Shown: in pieces, positions 9,766-21,296 of the stretch | Position numbering within the stretch: the stretch's first letter is position 1 | Layout: the number at the start of each line of letters is the position of its first letter | Source of the DNA: Luidia sarsii | Lineage: Eukaryota; Echinodermata; Asteroidea; Paxillosida; Luidiidae | Length of the DNA: 64,000 nucleotides | Reading direction: 5' to 3' | NCBI GenBank assembly: GCA_949987565.1 | Contig: OX465105.1 | Location: 18,465,159 to 18,529,158, forward strand | Translations under genes and position numbers: made by a program | The notes under the pieces: generated by a model | The model's database searches: none | What the model saw: only the letters and a program-made list of their open reading frames with translations | What the model was told of the DNA's origin: nothing

Positions 9766-12700
9766 TTAGTCGTCCTCGTCAACGGCAATGTGTGTTTTCG
9801 TTCCGCCCTTCTCGGCTTTCCGGGCCAAGAAGCGTTCTCTGGCCGACATGACGGATTCACCGATGTTTCTCTTGGCAAACTTACTACCAGAAGACTCTGG
9901 CTCTGTCTTCTCCTCCTTCGCATCCTTCTCCGGGTCCTTGTCTTTCCTGGGGGCTCTTCTCTCCGGCGATTCTCCGTCTGATTTTGCTGCCGAAGCAGAC
10001 CTTTGTCGTTTCTCCTCGGACGTCTTATCCTTTCCGTTCTCCTCTTCCTCCTCTCCAGATCGATGGCTGTGCTCTCCGTACTTTCTGCTTTGACTGTCTG
10101 AATGATGGCTTTTGTCACTGTGTCTGTCACTGTGTCTGTCACCATGTCTGTCACCATGTCTGTCGCTATCCCTGCCGCTCTTCTCGTGGCGATATTTCTC
10201 CGCGTCTCTCCCTCGTTCGTGTCTCTCTTCCTCGTGTCTGACTGCCGTCTTATTCTCCCTCCATTGTTCTTTCTCCTTCCTCGGCCCTCTATCCTCGTCT
10301 GAGGAATGAGCCTTGCGTCTTGGTCCAGCATCACTGAAAAAAAAAGCCATCGGGAAATCAATGTCATGAGTTCAGCCATTTATTCATTACACATATTTGG
10401 AAAAAAAGAGTCACACAAATACAGAAAAAAAATGACTGGGGACATTTAATCAATTTTCAAAAATGAAGTAAATAAAAATAACTGTTGCAAACTGTCAGCA
10501 GACTTAAATGACCTGCAATACATAAAACCTTAAAGTTAGAGGGCCTGATGTTTTGATCCTAGCAGGACCTTTTTCAAAGCCTTTGAGAAAGGTCCTACAA
10601 GACGTGATCCTCGCACCACCTTTCTCAGAAAGGTGCTGAGAGAATTTTGAAAAATGGCAAAGAAAACTTTGACTGGACTGGAACTTGAACCCGAGACCTC
10701 TGTTTTTGTGTACCAGCGCACTTACCATCTAAGCTATCCAGCCCTTAATTAATGGCGGCCTTCTCAAAATAGTCAACTAATCTTTGCTGGGGTTTGGGGA
10801 TGCCAGTCAGAAGCAATTCAACCACTAACTGTTTCCAATGAGCACATCCACGCCTTCGTTCAGAAAAAAAAAAACACAGGTTCTGGCTACGGAATCCGAT
10901 GATGTACACACGGCATCTTCTCACTCACCCTCTCTCCTGTTTAATCTTCGCGTCGTCGTCTGGCTCTGCCTTCACAGTCACTTCCGTCTCGGCAGGTTTC
11001 TGGGCCTGTGTCCCCGTGGTCTGCTCCAAGATGTGTCGGTAGAACCCGCTCAAGTCCTTCTGCTTGGTGACATCGTTGGCAGCTGCAAAAAAAAAGGAAT
11101 AAATGACGAAGAGTATTTGGATAAGACTTGCAAGGTGGAAATAGTAAGTGGAAGGTTTGCGGTGACACCACATAGCACTTCTCTTTCGAGAGGGAGTGTG
11201 GCTCAGAGCCAGTAACTCAACGTTTTGGGTACTCTGCCCATCATCAGGAGACGTTGAGTAGCGTAGCACTTCTCTTTCGAGAGGGAGTGTGGCTCAGAGC
11301 CAGTAACTCAACGTTTCGGGTACTCTGCCCGTCATCAGGAGACGTTGAGTAGCGTAGCACTTCTCTTTCAAGAAGGAGTGCATAGAGGTATGTATGGTGT
11401 CCTTGTATCCACTGATCTGTCACTCCCAGATACTTCGAAACTGCCTCTAGACATTTACCACCAGGAATGTGGCCTTGGACACCACTGGTGTTAACACTGT
11501 TAACTAATGCCATGAAAAACAATTGGCCGTGTGCCATGAAATAGGGGTGAAAACACTGTGACTTTTCTTTTCACGGCTAAATGACATTTTCAGCCCTTTT
11601 TCACGGTTTAGATTCTCATAGTGTTATGGTGTTAGAGCCCATTGGAATTAGGGTGCTATATAAGAATGAAGTACAATAAAAGTTTCACAGACAATAATAC
11701 ACCGTAGTAATGCTGTCCGTCTTAGCCGTGAGAAAATGTGGATGAAGCGTCTTTGGACTATTCAACCACATGGTTTCAACATCCAGCAGGGTAATGACTA
11801 ACACCATGCAGCTTTCTGATAATCCTTCTTTTGTGTTTACTCCTCCACACTTCTCTCTTTGATCTTTCCCCCTCTTCTCACTAATCCCTACCCTACTCCA
11901 TGCCCTTGCCTTTGATCTCACCCTACCAGCTTTACTCTTTGTCCTTTGTTTCTCATCCGTGTCCTATTCACTCTCTTCCCCCTTCCTTCGTGTACATGCA
12001 TCTGTTTTGTCCTTGTCACTCTGCCTTTGAGAAAGGTCCTGTTACGATCGAAACGTCAGGCCCACTAAATTTTAAGACAATAATACATGTAAACGTTTCA
12101 ACGGCCCCATTAAGATGGTCCTCACCCTCCATTTCCGCCTCTCGTCGTTCCCTCTCCTCCTCCTCAGCCAACTCCTGCATCTTCTTCTTGTAGGCGGACG
12201 TGACAAAGGCCTCCTTGTCGGCAAACTGCAGCCCCTCCTCCTCTCGCTCCTTCTGCACCTGCCTCTCCTGTCGGCGCTCTTGTTCCCGTTTCCGCTGAGC
12301 AGCGGCCTTTAGCAAGTTCTCCATGTACTTGGGCTGCAAAAGAGAAGGATGGATAAGATTTGAAGGTTTGCCTGGTGGAGATACTAAAGCCCTGTCCGCA
12401 CTGGACTTAATTTGGGTAAACTAACTGAGCAAATGGGTAACTTGACCATTTTAAGTCCAGTGCGGACAGCCCGGGAGGTTTTCCTCCCAGGTAACTTACC
12501 CGACTCGAATGGGTAGTTTAACCGACCGACTTCTGCCCGGTGTGCCCGGTTAAAGTGACCAGGTCAGTTTAACCGAGTCGAAAAGTCCAATTCGGACACG
12601 ACTCATTAAATGACTCGGTAAAAAACCACATCCGGCGCCCTGCATGTTACGTTACTGTATGCAAGACTCATACGGGCACGGGGTAACAACGTATTTGTGT

Positions 12701-15700
12701 ACCTACAGTACATGTACGTGTACCAGAGAGCCGTCGCCAAAGAGCAGCATTTGTATGCGCCAGTCCTGAGTCGGTTAGTTTTACCGATCGTCTCGGTTAG
12801 TTTACCCAAGTCGATAGTCCAAGTGTGGACGCCAGGAAGATTTACCCATTGGAATGTTAGCCACGGGCTCGGTAAAAAATAAGTCCAGTGCGGACACGGC
12901 TTTAGTGGAAAGTTTGCAGTGACACCGTGTAGCATTTCTCTTTCATGAAGGAGCGTGGCTCTGAAAAGAGCTGATAGCTCAACGTTTTGACAGCTGGATT
13001 CCAACTATCATCGGCGTATGAAAGGGTAGAGGAGACCTTGGAGGTAATTACGTTAGTTGCTGGATGAAGTTGAGTTGTCTGTGGGTATAGGAGACCCATA
13101 AGACAGAAGCAGTAGCCAGATGTTGCTGTTGTGCACTGATGTCTTGTGGTACTGTGTCGTGTTTTTGAAGATCTCGATGGCCTCTCTCATTCGACGAGTG
13201 AGAGAGGGATAGCGATGGATTTGTATCCCGGGAACCCCATATACACACACAAGTATAAGGATCAATGACCTCTGTACAGTCCTGGGCAGGATTTCACAAA
13301 GCCTTACGATGCATCATACCTCAACTTACGATGGATAACCCACCGACAGTTGTGATACACTGTATGGTTTCTGCACTTCGCTCATCGCATTGCGACTAAT
13401 CGTCAATTACAATGAGTTTGGTTAAAAATGACTGCAGGATAACGTTTTGGGATTTAGCTGGAGTCAGATTTCTACAACTCGTGACTGGGACTGTGTCTCA
13501 ATTCGGACCGGCATCTCATTGTCCCCTGACTCAGACTCGGACTCGATGTCATGATAACAAATGACTTGGAATGGATTTTCAACACAGTACTGAATCCTAA
13601 CCCAGATAATTCGGGACTCATACTCAAGACTCGACTTTTGTGACTCAAGACCCAAACTTGACCCAGGTGACTCGGGAACTGGAGTCAGACTAGTGAGAGC
13701 TGTGACTCAGACTCTATATTATGTGACTCGAATACAAGTCTGGCTGTTGCTATGCATAATTCCATCTCCATACAGACATGCAGCCAATTTCAAGAAAAGT
13801 TGCGTAAGTTACGCAACGTACAAATGTTGCGCAAGTCTTGTGCCACAATGGCTCTTTTGTGCAAATTTTAGAAAAGGCAGCAAAATGTTGCGTAAATTAC
13901 GCAACAAAATGTTGCGTACGCAACATTTGAAGTTTCATGAAATCGGCTGATGCTCCTTATCTTCAGGGATGAGGAAGTGAAAATCTCCCTCCATTCTTTT
14001 TGGCAAAAGGAATGTGCTAAATTAATCACTCCCAATTTTCTCAGGATAAGTAACATCATAGCTCTTCCAAACAAAGGAAATGAAAAGTGACTATTTTTTG
14101 GTAAATCGTTTAATTATTAGCAAAGACAAATTTGACTAGATCAGGATTTGAACTGGTCAGCCCACTAGTTCCTAATCAAATTTGCTTTACTAGTCAATGA
14201 AAATACAGACTCAATTAACAAATGAGGCCAAAATTAAAACTTAACAGAGACACCAGTCATTCCGGTATAAGATTTTTATTTTTTAATTAAAAAAACCACA
14301 CCTGGATCTTGTTCGACTTGAGTTGTTACTGTACATGTTTGCACCGACTAGACTTTGTGAGACACAAAGTTTTCAACTGAGACAAAACATTGTGTTCACT
14401 AACATTCCACGAAACCTTTCAATCGAGTGAGACAAATAAACATTGCAAACCGCTTACTGACTAAAATGACGTGAAAAATAAGTTTAAAAAAAAAACAGTT
14501 TAGACGGCTTGATGTTTTCATACTAGTGGGTACTTTGAGAAAGTTCCAGCTAGGTTTGAGAAGTTAGACCCTTCAAAACATTGTTTTACTTTTTAAATTA
14601 CACTGATAACCTTCACACTGCTTAGAGGAAAGACCAAGGCCAAGTCATTGAGCCGCTTAAGCGTGAAAATCTGCTAAGCACCAAAAAGTCTTTCTTGTGT
14701 AAACAGGATTACCAACTGCACTACGAGGCGATGTCAATTGCTTTTGACTTGTATCCCACTCTTCTTGACTTAGCATGAGACATGACTTGTGGGTTGGTAA
14801 GGTCATCCTACGAATCGTGACATTTTGTGCTTAGACAAGTTTTGGAGCACCCGCTTATGCACCAAAAGTTGCTTAGCCATGAAAAAACTTTCAGCCAAAG
14901 TTCCACTTGTATTTGATGCTAAGGGCAGCAAGAATAAAGTGAAATATGGCCAGAAATCTTGCAATTAAACAAGGACGAATTATCATGTTGAGCAGGTTTT
15001 CTTGCTTAAAGTGTCCATGAAGTTTCTGCCCAGAAGTTGCGACTCAAAAAAAGAGATACCCCCGGTATGTGCAAAAATGTTGCAAATTGCTTGCTGACTG
15101 AAATGTTAAAAAAAAAGTGCAAATCTTGATAATTAGGCGGACCCAACATTTCAATCCTAGCGGAACCTTTCTCAAAAGCAGAACAACTCTGCCATTGAGA
15201 AAGGTCCTGTTAGGATCAAATCGTCCAGCCCTCCTAATTATTGAAATTCAAAGTACCGGTAATAGTGAGGTGCTGGTGTTTCAATCATGGCACAACATTT
15301 CTCAAAAGCCGTCCTCAATCTGATTTTGAGAACAGTCTGACTAAGATCCAAATGCAACTTTGTTCAAATAATCCCTCTTTCGTGTTCACTCCCCACTTCT
15401 CTCTTTCACCCTTTCCCTTTGATGTTTCCCCCTTCCACTACCTAATCCCTACCCAAACTCCCTTTCCTTTTGATCCCACCCTACCAGCTATCCCCTTTGT
15501 CCTATCCTCTGTCTGTCATTCATGACTGTCCCTGTTACTCTCCCCTTCCTATTTGTTTTGTCCCTGTCATTCTGCCTTTGAAAAAGGTCCTGCTAGGATC
15601 AAAAACGTCAGGTCAGGCCCTCCTAAATTTGGTTCAAAGATGTTAACAAAAACTTTCTCGTGAGCTGGGAAGATTGTCTGGATACAGATAACTGGAGGGC

Positions 15701-18700
15701 ATTTATGAATAAAGTATTATGTGAGCAAGGTGGACTAAAGAAATGATGAGATATCACATAAGAAACTAATGTACGATAGTAACGATACTAGATAGCCATA
15801 TGACTTAATACAATGAAACCAATTTTAAAATGGTTCTCAGATTTGGTCAATCTTATCCTGGGCTACTTAACCACTAAACGCCAGGAACTCCATATACAGA
15901 GCACTGGTGGTGTTGCCTACCAGTACTACAAAATGATATGTAGCATGACAAAAGCCACAACATCCGATTGTAACCAGTTAACTGATGGACGAAATGGGAT
16001 ATTTGAGACAGTTTGCATAATACGTTAGCAGGAATTGAATATAAGCGGCCATTGGAATGGTTGTAAGTGTAAGTGTGGTCCATGGGGTCCTGAGAAGACA
16101 TTGCGTAGGCTACACAATTTCAAAAATTCAAAAACAACAACGGTAATACTTGAATATATGGTGATCATCTTATCTGTGCCATTGATTAAAACTTTCAAAT
16201 ACCGGTAGTAGATATTCTATTAGGGTGGACGAAAGGATTAACTGCCCCGTGGTCTCTTTTTGTCGTGTGAATTGGCGGCTTTACTCATTTACTTCAGCAA
16301 CGTATAAATGAGGTAGGGCAGGCGGTAGAGGTAGGCATTGACCGTGACTAAAGGACACAACATTTCACTGCTTAAACGGCTCTATGAATTCGGCCCAGGG
16401 AACGCAAACAATATCAATTTTCATGATGCAATGCGGTACCCACCGCTATACGTATACATTCGAATCCACCTCACGACCTTGTCACAGCTCAGTGATCAAG
16501 TGGTTAAGACGCCTGCGCTAGAACGCAGGAGTCGCGGGTTCGGATCACGGACGAACTGCCAGAACGCTCTCAAGCTACCGGAAGAAATTCTTAGGGGAAC
16601 AAAAAGTTGCACGTTGTCGGCAAGCCTTCGTTGGTGGACGTGTCCTCGGGATCTTCGTGGGGATCGTTTCTGAAGTCGTCCGCTTCTTGGGCATTGCCAT
16701 CGTCCGGTTCGCCTTCCCCTTCCCCCTCCTCTTCCTCCCGAATGTCGTAGATGGTGAAGAGTCCCCGGCGCAGGAGCTGCAGCTCCCGTCCGATGCCGGA
16801 CAGCACGCCCAGGAGCCGCTCCTCAAACTTGGCCGTCCTCTCCCGACAGGAGCAGGAGCAGGGAGTCCGCCCGCCGGGACAGGCGCAACTGGGACTCTCT
16901 CGCGCCTCGCCCGGCTGTGGCCTCTGCCTCTGCCGCCGCCAGCCCCCGCCCCGGCCCGCTGACCGCCACGGCGACGTCAACTTGGGCAAGCTCTTCCGGG
17001 ACGGCTGCCGCGCCGAGTGCGAGTTCCTGTGCTGCTGCTGCTGCTGCTGCTGCTCCTGCTGCTGTCGGCTCTTCGCCCCGACGTGTTGACTGTCTGACGT
17101 TCGCCTCCTCTTACCGAGTGTCGGTGGTGTGGAGGCGGCGACGCTTGCGTGCGGCGGGGGCACGGTGGACGACGCTGCCTGATAGGAGGTGCTGCTGCTC
17201 TCGGTGACCACATTGTCCGCGACGGGCTGCGGGAGATCCGGGAATACGTCTCGGTGGACGTGGACGGGGTAGGGCTGGCTGTTGTTGGGGACTCCCGCAT
17301 CAAGTCCGTCCTCCACGGACGTAAGGTCGATGAAGTTGCCTCGGTCGTCCGCCGAGGGAAAGTCCTGCTGCATCACGAGTAAATCATTCTCCTGTGTCTG
17401 AGGCACTGGCTCCATCACGGCCGCGACCACGGCCGGCGGGAGCAGCGGGCTCCGGTGCCTCTTCTCACCGAGTAGGCCGTAGATCCGCGAGAACTCGCCG
17501 AAGAGGAGGAAGAGCGTCTGGGAGCCGCGCAGCGTGGGCTGGAGGGTCAGGCCGCTCTCCTCCGTCTGCCAGGCCATGTCGCGGTACTCCCGGCCCAGGT
17601 TCTTCAGGAGGTTCTCCACCTTGGTGCCCGTCTGGCCGATCATGGCCCCCACCTCGGTGTAGAACTCCCCCACCTTGAAGTTGGACTTGGCGAAGACGTA
17701 CTTGTCGTGGGAGATCAGGAGGAGCTTGACCAGCGTCTCGATTTTGTCCTGTTTCCAGGAGGCTCGCGGCCTTGTCGGTGACTTGCCCTAAGGGGGGAGA
17801 GTAACCACAAAGTCAAGAAGACACAGATCAGATTTCCTCGTCAACCAAAACCTCCTTTCAAAATGGTCTCCGTTTCGCATCACAGTCCACCAACGGGCAA
17901 CTGACCTGACCTGAACCCTGCAGAAGTGGCTCAACTTTTTTTTTTTTCGGAAGGACGTAGAACAAAACGGACAAGCAGCAAGGCTTCGCAGACCAAAGAG
18001 TGTTGCTGGCACCCAAATCGAGTGGTCCTGGGTTCAGATCCTGACTTGGCCTTCAGCCCAATTGAATTTCTCTTTCACTTTTTTTTCTTAAGATCTGTGA
18101 CGTCTTTAGACTTGACTTTGTGGTTGTCTCTCAAGCATTACTTTAATATTTTAACAATCCGCGCCATTCTTACTCGTAAACAAGGCAAAATCGGAAATTT
18201 AGGGGAGCGTGACGTTTCGATCCTAGCAGGACCTTTTTCACGACAAATAGTTATAATGTGTCCAGGGGTGGATTTCACAAAACCTTACGATGCATCGTTA
18301 CTCAAAGCCTTACGATGCATCGTAACTCAACTTACGATGGATAACCCATCGTAAGTTGTGATATTCAAGGCAGTATAGCCTAGATTCTGCGCGTATCGCC
18401 AATCGTCTTGCGATTGATCGTAAGTTACGATAAGTTTGCTGAAATCGACCGCAGGAAAGTAATTTACACCTAAGCACACACAGTGGAGCAGCAATTAGTA
18501 GTGCAGCGTTTGGCAGTCTGATTCTACACGGCAACTGAGATGCGGGGTTGGGAGTTACCGTCCGAAGCTTACCTTGTTGTCCTTGGCGGCCTGCTTCGCT
18601 TGAACCTTCTTCTGCTTGTTCGCCTCCATGGTGTCATAGATGCTGTCGTACTCGTATACGGTGGGATCCTCATCCAAGGCTCGCTGGATCTCCAGCTGAG

Positions 18701-20704
18701 TCTGTGAGTCCGTTTGGAACAAATCAAAGTAACAACAATTTTTCTGGGGACATTTTAAACAATTTTCAAAAATGAAGTAAATAAAAATAACTGTATTAAG
18801 CAGACCTAAATGACCTGCAGTGCATAAAACCTTAAAGTTAGAGGGCCTGACATTTTGATCCTAGCAGGACCTTTCTCAAAGCCTTTGAGAAAGGTCCTGC
18901 AAGACGTGATGCCCTTTGGCTCCTGATTCTACATCCGTGGATATGCGGCCGCAACTGCTATTACGAACGACCACTATAGCAAACAATTTTCACAGATCCC
19001 GGGATGTTCGTTATAGCGACATTCCACTGTACAACAGTAACAATGCCTGCATACATTATAATAGATTCAAAGATAATCACAGACATAGATAGTGATGCTA
19101 TCTTTGCCTTCAAAGTTCTTCAAATTCTGACCTGTTTTTTTACTTTCTGCTTCTTGGCTTCAAACTGCAAGGACTGGTTGACAGCTGTGTGTGCCGATTC
19201 CTAAAATCAAACAAACAATCAAATCAACAAAAAAAACAAGCATGCAATTCAACAAACAACCCATGCACATGCCATTTGCAATGATACAATAGACCAATTG
19301 CATGACCACTGTTTACATGCCATTTTTGCATCTCATTTGGTGCAGAACAGGAGTGTAACTCTAAATTATAACAGAACAGGAGTGTAAATGAGCAAAGAAG
19401 ACTAGTATATTATCCACATTCTTCTTTGTACGTTTCCATCGCTGCTCTGTGCAAAATGAGATGAAAAAAATACCCACTATAAGTCACGTGATGGCATGTA
19501 AACAGTGGTCGCGCAGTTGTCTACCGGTATTCAATTCTATTCTATTCAAATCTGTGACTTTGCTCAAACGGTTTTTCTTTTTCCAAGAAGATAATACGTC
19601 TGTCGTCACCTCATCGCTGGAGTCCCCAAATGCGGCAAGTTTAGGAAGGAGCACGGATTGTTTCTTGGGCTGTCGGGTGATCAACCCGTACCTGAAATCG
19701 GAAAAAAACAGAAAAGATCTCAGAAATTACATCAATCTTTGTTGCTTAGTAAACATAGAGGAATTCTATACCCAATTTTCTTTTCCACTGAGTTGATAAG
19801 TTTGTGAAGATAGGGGATTTGTCAAAGTTTTTATTTTATTGTATTTATTTGAATTAATTGTTAATTTTTAGTAAATTATGTAAAATAGAGGCCATCCTCA
19901 TTAAGATAATTTAGAATTCTGTGCTTACGGGACAGTTTCAAACTTTCATGGATCGCATAAGCAAGGATTCGGCACAAGTTAAAGAGCTAGTGCAGAATGT
20001 CTGCGCTTAAATTAAAGGTGGATTTCTTTTGTATTTCTTTCTTATTCCAGGGAAGCAATTCACGCGATCACACGTGCGCTTGTGCATAGTGAATAATGTT
20101 TTGCTTACGGAACCGAGCAATAATAATTGTTGGCCTTGAAATACGCCTACAATAACTGAATAAGCGCAAAATTGTTGCTTCTGTGAACGTCGATTATAAT
20201 TATTTCTAGGTTTACAATTGAATAAGTAGAGCCATGAAATTTGGCCCAGATCTGAGCTATTTATTTACTATTTTTTGAATTTCCTGATGAGTTGTAATTG
20301 TCAAACTATAAATCAAAATACAATTTTCATAATGGATTAATTGATCAAAATAATGATAAGCATCACTCCAGACATACTATCAATCATACTACTACTACTA
20401 GATCATGTACAGTACATAATGTACAGAGTGCAGTACACTATTATGCCAAAGGTAAAGTGCGCCCTCTATCAATAGCCATCAACACTGGTCAATGCAACCT
20501 TTTGTAAGTAAACGAGAGTCGAACGTTTTGCGTTTTAAATAAAAATTTACGGCCAAATAGTCGCCCGAATCACTCCCTAAGATGCCTTGGGAACCCCATC
20601 ACCAGATGGGGCCCCGATATGCATTTAAAATTGCCTGCAAAATGGAACAAATGGGGACAATTCGTTCGTGTCTCCACTTACTTTTTGCCGCTGGTTGACT
20701 CCAT
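9766..20704 (-). CDS. NSRP1: Nuclear speckle splicing regulatory protein 1
   Basis: Nuclear-speckle protein that in vertebrates binds pre-mRNA and modulates alternative splicing. Seven minus-strand exons: 20682-20704, 19610-19691, 19132-19200, 18573-18701, 12126-12333, 10929-11082, 9766-10333; phases agree throughout and total 1233 nt (410 aa). Family signatures: N-terminal KYGLI, YEYDSIYD (exon 4), PKYMENLLKA and DKEAFVTSAYKKKMQE (exon 5, coiled coil), DVTKQKDLSGFYRHIL (exon 6), then a low-complexity Arg/Asp/His/Ser tail with DRHGDRHSD repeats ending in SKFAKRN, ESVMSARERFLAR and EDD, the canonical NSRP1 C terminus. The tail is shorter than in mammals. Intron 4 (12334-18572) is the longest and contains a second coding exon on the same strand. 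A minus-strand AATAAA lies at 9435-9440. Start chosen because ATG at 20704 begins a short exon joining in phase to KYGLI. Confidence 0.95.
11155..11392 (-). repeat. Histone-3'-end-like repeat, tandemly duplicated
   Basis: Two almost identical units of about 96 bases plus part of a third. Each contains, on the minus strand, GGCTCTGAGCC (loop deleted), 12 bases and GAAAGAGAAGTG. Ends with GTGTCACCGCAAACC. Lies in an NSRP1 intron. Confidence 0.7.
12385..12904. mobile_element. MITE with CCGCACTGGACTTA termini
   Basis: Ends are inverted: TAAAGCCCTGTCCGCACTGG at left and CCAGTGCGGACACGGCTTTA at right. A second inner terminus near 12450-12470 suggests a composite. Related copies at 28748-29262 and 52290-52440. 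Non-coding; lies in an NSRP1 intron just before exon 5 in transcript order reversed. Confidence 0.65.
12908..13012 (-). repeat. Histone-3'-end-like repeat, best match to true signal
   Basis: Minus strand: AGCTCTTTTCAGAGCC (12957-12972, one base from the histone stem-loop), 12 bases, GAAAGAGAAATGC, then the shared tail GTGTCACTGCAAAC. Confidence 0.72.
13290..13415. repeat. Dispersed repeat (CCTTACGATGCATC family)
   Basis: Shares CTTACGATGGATAACCCA and GTTGTGATA blocks with 18264-18460. Internally palindromic around ACTTACGATGGAT. Confidence 0.55.
13445..13735. repeat. Dispersed (GACTC)-rich repeat
   Basis: Irregular ACTCGGACTCGATG/GTGACTC motifs, related to 41040-41210. No coding potential. 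Confidence 0.45.
13797..13930. repeat. Cluster of TTGCGTAA/TTACGCAA palindromes
   Basis: GTTGCGTAAGTTACGCAAC, GTTGCGTAAATTACGCAAC and GTTGCGTACGCAAC within 130 bases. The half-sites resemble C/EBP and PAR-bZIP sites, but this may simply be a short repeat. Confidence 0.5.
16591..17787 (-). CDS. Myb/SANT-like, polyQ protein exon inside NSRP1 intron 4
   Basis: Open reading frame of 398 codons plus stop, opening at an acceptor-like site (C/T-rich tract then TTAG just above 17787); the TAG of that site is in frame, so the reading frame must come from an upstream exon or start at the internal ATG at 17673. The first 70 residues look like a Myb/SANT-like or MADF trihelix domain (RASWKQDKIETLVKLLL, then KVENLLKNLGREYRDMAW). 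A Ser/Pro-rich linker, a basic stretch KRRR, a polyglutamine run from a CAG tract (about 17030-17060), a Cys/Gly/Arg-rich segment and a C-terminal leucine-rich helix (KFEERLLGVLSGIGRELQLL) with an acidic tail follow. Such architecture is common in domesticated or transposon-derived DNA-binding proteins. The exon is phase 0, compatible with the NSRP1 exon 4 donor. Whether it is a separate nested gene or an alternative NSRP1 terminal exon is unresolved. Confidence 0.6.
   Translation of the reverse strand, partial: GKSPTRPRASWKQDKIETLVKLLLISHDKYVFAKSNFKVGEFYTEVGAMIGQTGTKVENLLKNLGREYRDMAWQTEESGLTLQPTLRGSQTLFLLFGEFSRIYGLLGEKRHRSPLLPPAVVAAVMEPVPQTQENDLLVMQQDFPSADDRGNFIDLTSVEDGLDAGVPNNSQPYPVHVHRDVFPDLPQPVADNVVTESSSTSYQAASSTVPPPHASVAASTPPTLGKRRRTSDSQHVGAKSRQQQEQQQQQQQHRNSHSARQPSRKSLPKLTSPWRSAGRGGGWRRQRQRPQPGEARESPSCACPGGRTPCSCSCRERTAKFEERLLGVLSGIGRELQLLRRGLFTIYDIREEEEGEGEGEPDDGNAQEADDFRNDPHEDPEDTSTNEGLPTTCNFLFP
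18208..18910. repeat. Foldback arms and palindromic repeat around NSRP1 exon 4
   Basis: A single arm at about 18205-18240, the CTTACGATGCATC repeat to 18460, and an inverted arm pair at 18841-18910 in the intron preceding exon 4. Confidence 0.5.
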
Positions 20705-21263
20705 GTTGTAGTCTGGCGCCGCTGATGGCGCGCTTTACCGAGCACAATGTAACTGTCGACGTACAGGAATCGCTTTAATTATAGTATGGCGCCTTTCCTT
20801 TCTCAATCAATCACTGCTCTTACTTATTATTTTTTTCAAACCATGTCCTCCATGTTCAAACCAACTTCAAGTTCCCTTTATCGTGATTGTATGGTATGAT
20901 TCCTGAATCCAAAATTAATTTACTCCAGATTTGCCTGATGGCATTTCTTGCCAAATTTTTTATGTAATTGCTTTTTAACCACAACATTAAGTTGATTGAT
21001 ATACAAAAATGTTGCAAACTGCTGACTGACTAAAATTACCAAAATGCAAATCTCAAAATTTAGTGGGCCTGACGTTTCGATTCTAGCAAGACCTTTCTCT
21101 GCCTTTGAGAAAGGTCCTGCTAGGATCGAAACGTCAGGCCCACTAAATTTTGAGACAAAATTATGTTCTTAAATTTAAACAGCAAATTTGGTGACTATTT
21201 CATTACATGATTGTAACTGCATGATTGTAATATTACTAGTTCAAACATCTTTTCTCTTTTCCA
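20705..21263. promoter_or_regulatory. Putative bidirectional promoter interval
   Basis: NSRP1 starts leftward at 20704 and the next gene reads rightward from an exon entered by an acceptor-like CCAG at 21261-21264. Transcription starts for both probably lie between. No TATA box stands out. The right part (20998-21160) is a foldback repeat copy and should not be read as promoter. Confidence 0.35.
20998..21160. repeat. Foldback element, long-armed copy
   Basis: Left arm runs ACAAAAATGTTGCAAACTGC ... TTTAGTGGGCCTGACGTTTC; right arm GAAACGTCAGGCCCACTAAA. Same structure as 50800-50975. Confidence 0.75.
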
Positions 21264-21296
21264 GGAGCCAACAATTCTATCCTTTAATGGATTAAG

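Noticed and set aside
9788..10309. Plus-strand Ser/Leu-rich frames opposite the last NSRP1 exon
   Set aside because: Antisense of the RD/RS-rich NSRP1 tail.
12908..13012. Histone pseudogene upstream of the stem-loop-like repeat
   Set aside because: No H1, H2A, H2B, H3 or H4 codons could be recognised upstream of any copy.
16657..17678. Plus-strand frames opposite the Myb/SANT exon
   Set aside because: Shadows with Arg/Ala/Ser-rich composition; the minus frame is longer and has a domain-like N terminus.
17788..18012. 74-codon frame ending at the TAG just above the Myb/SANT exon, as its N-terminal part by readthrough
   Set aside because: Low-complexity composition; the TAG is part of a good splice acceptor, so splicing is the simpler reading.
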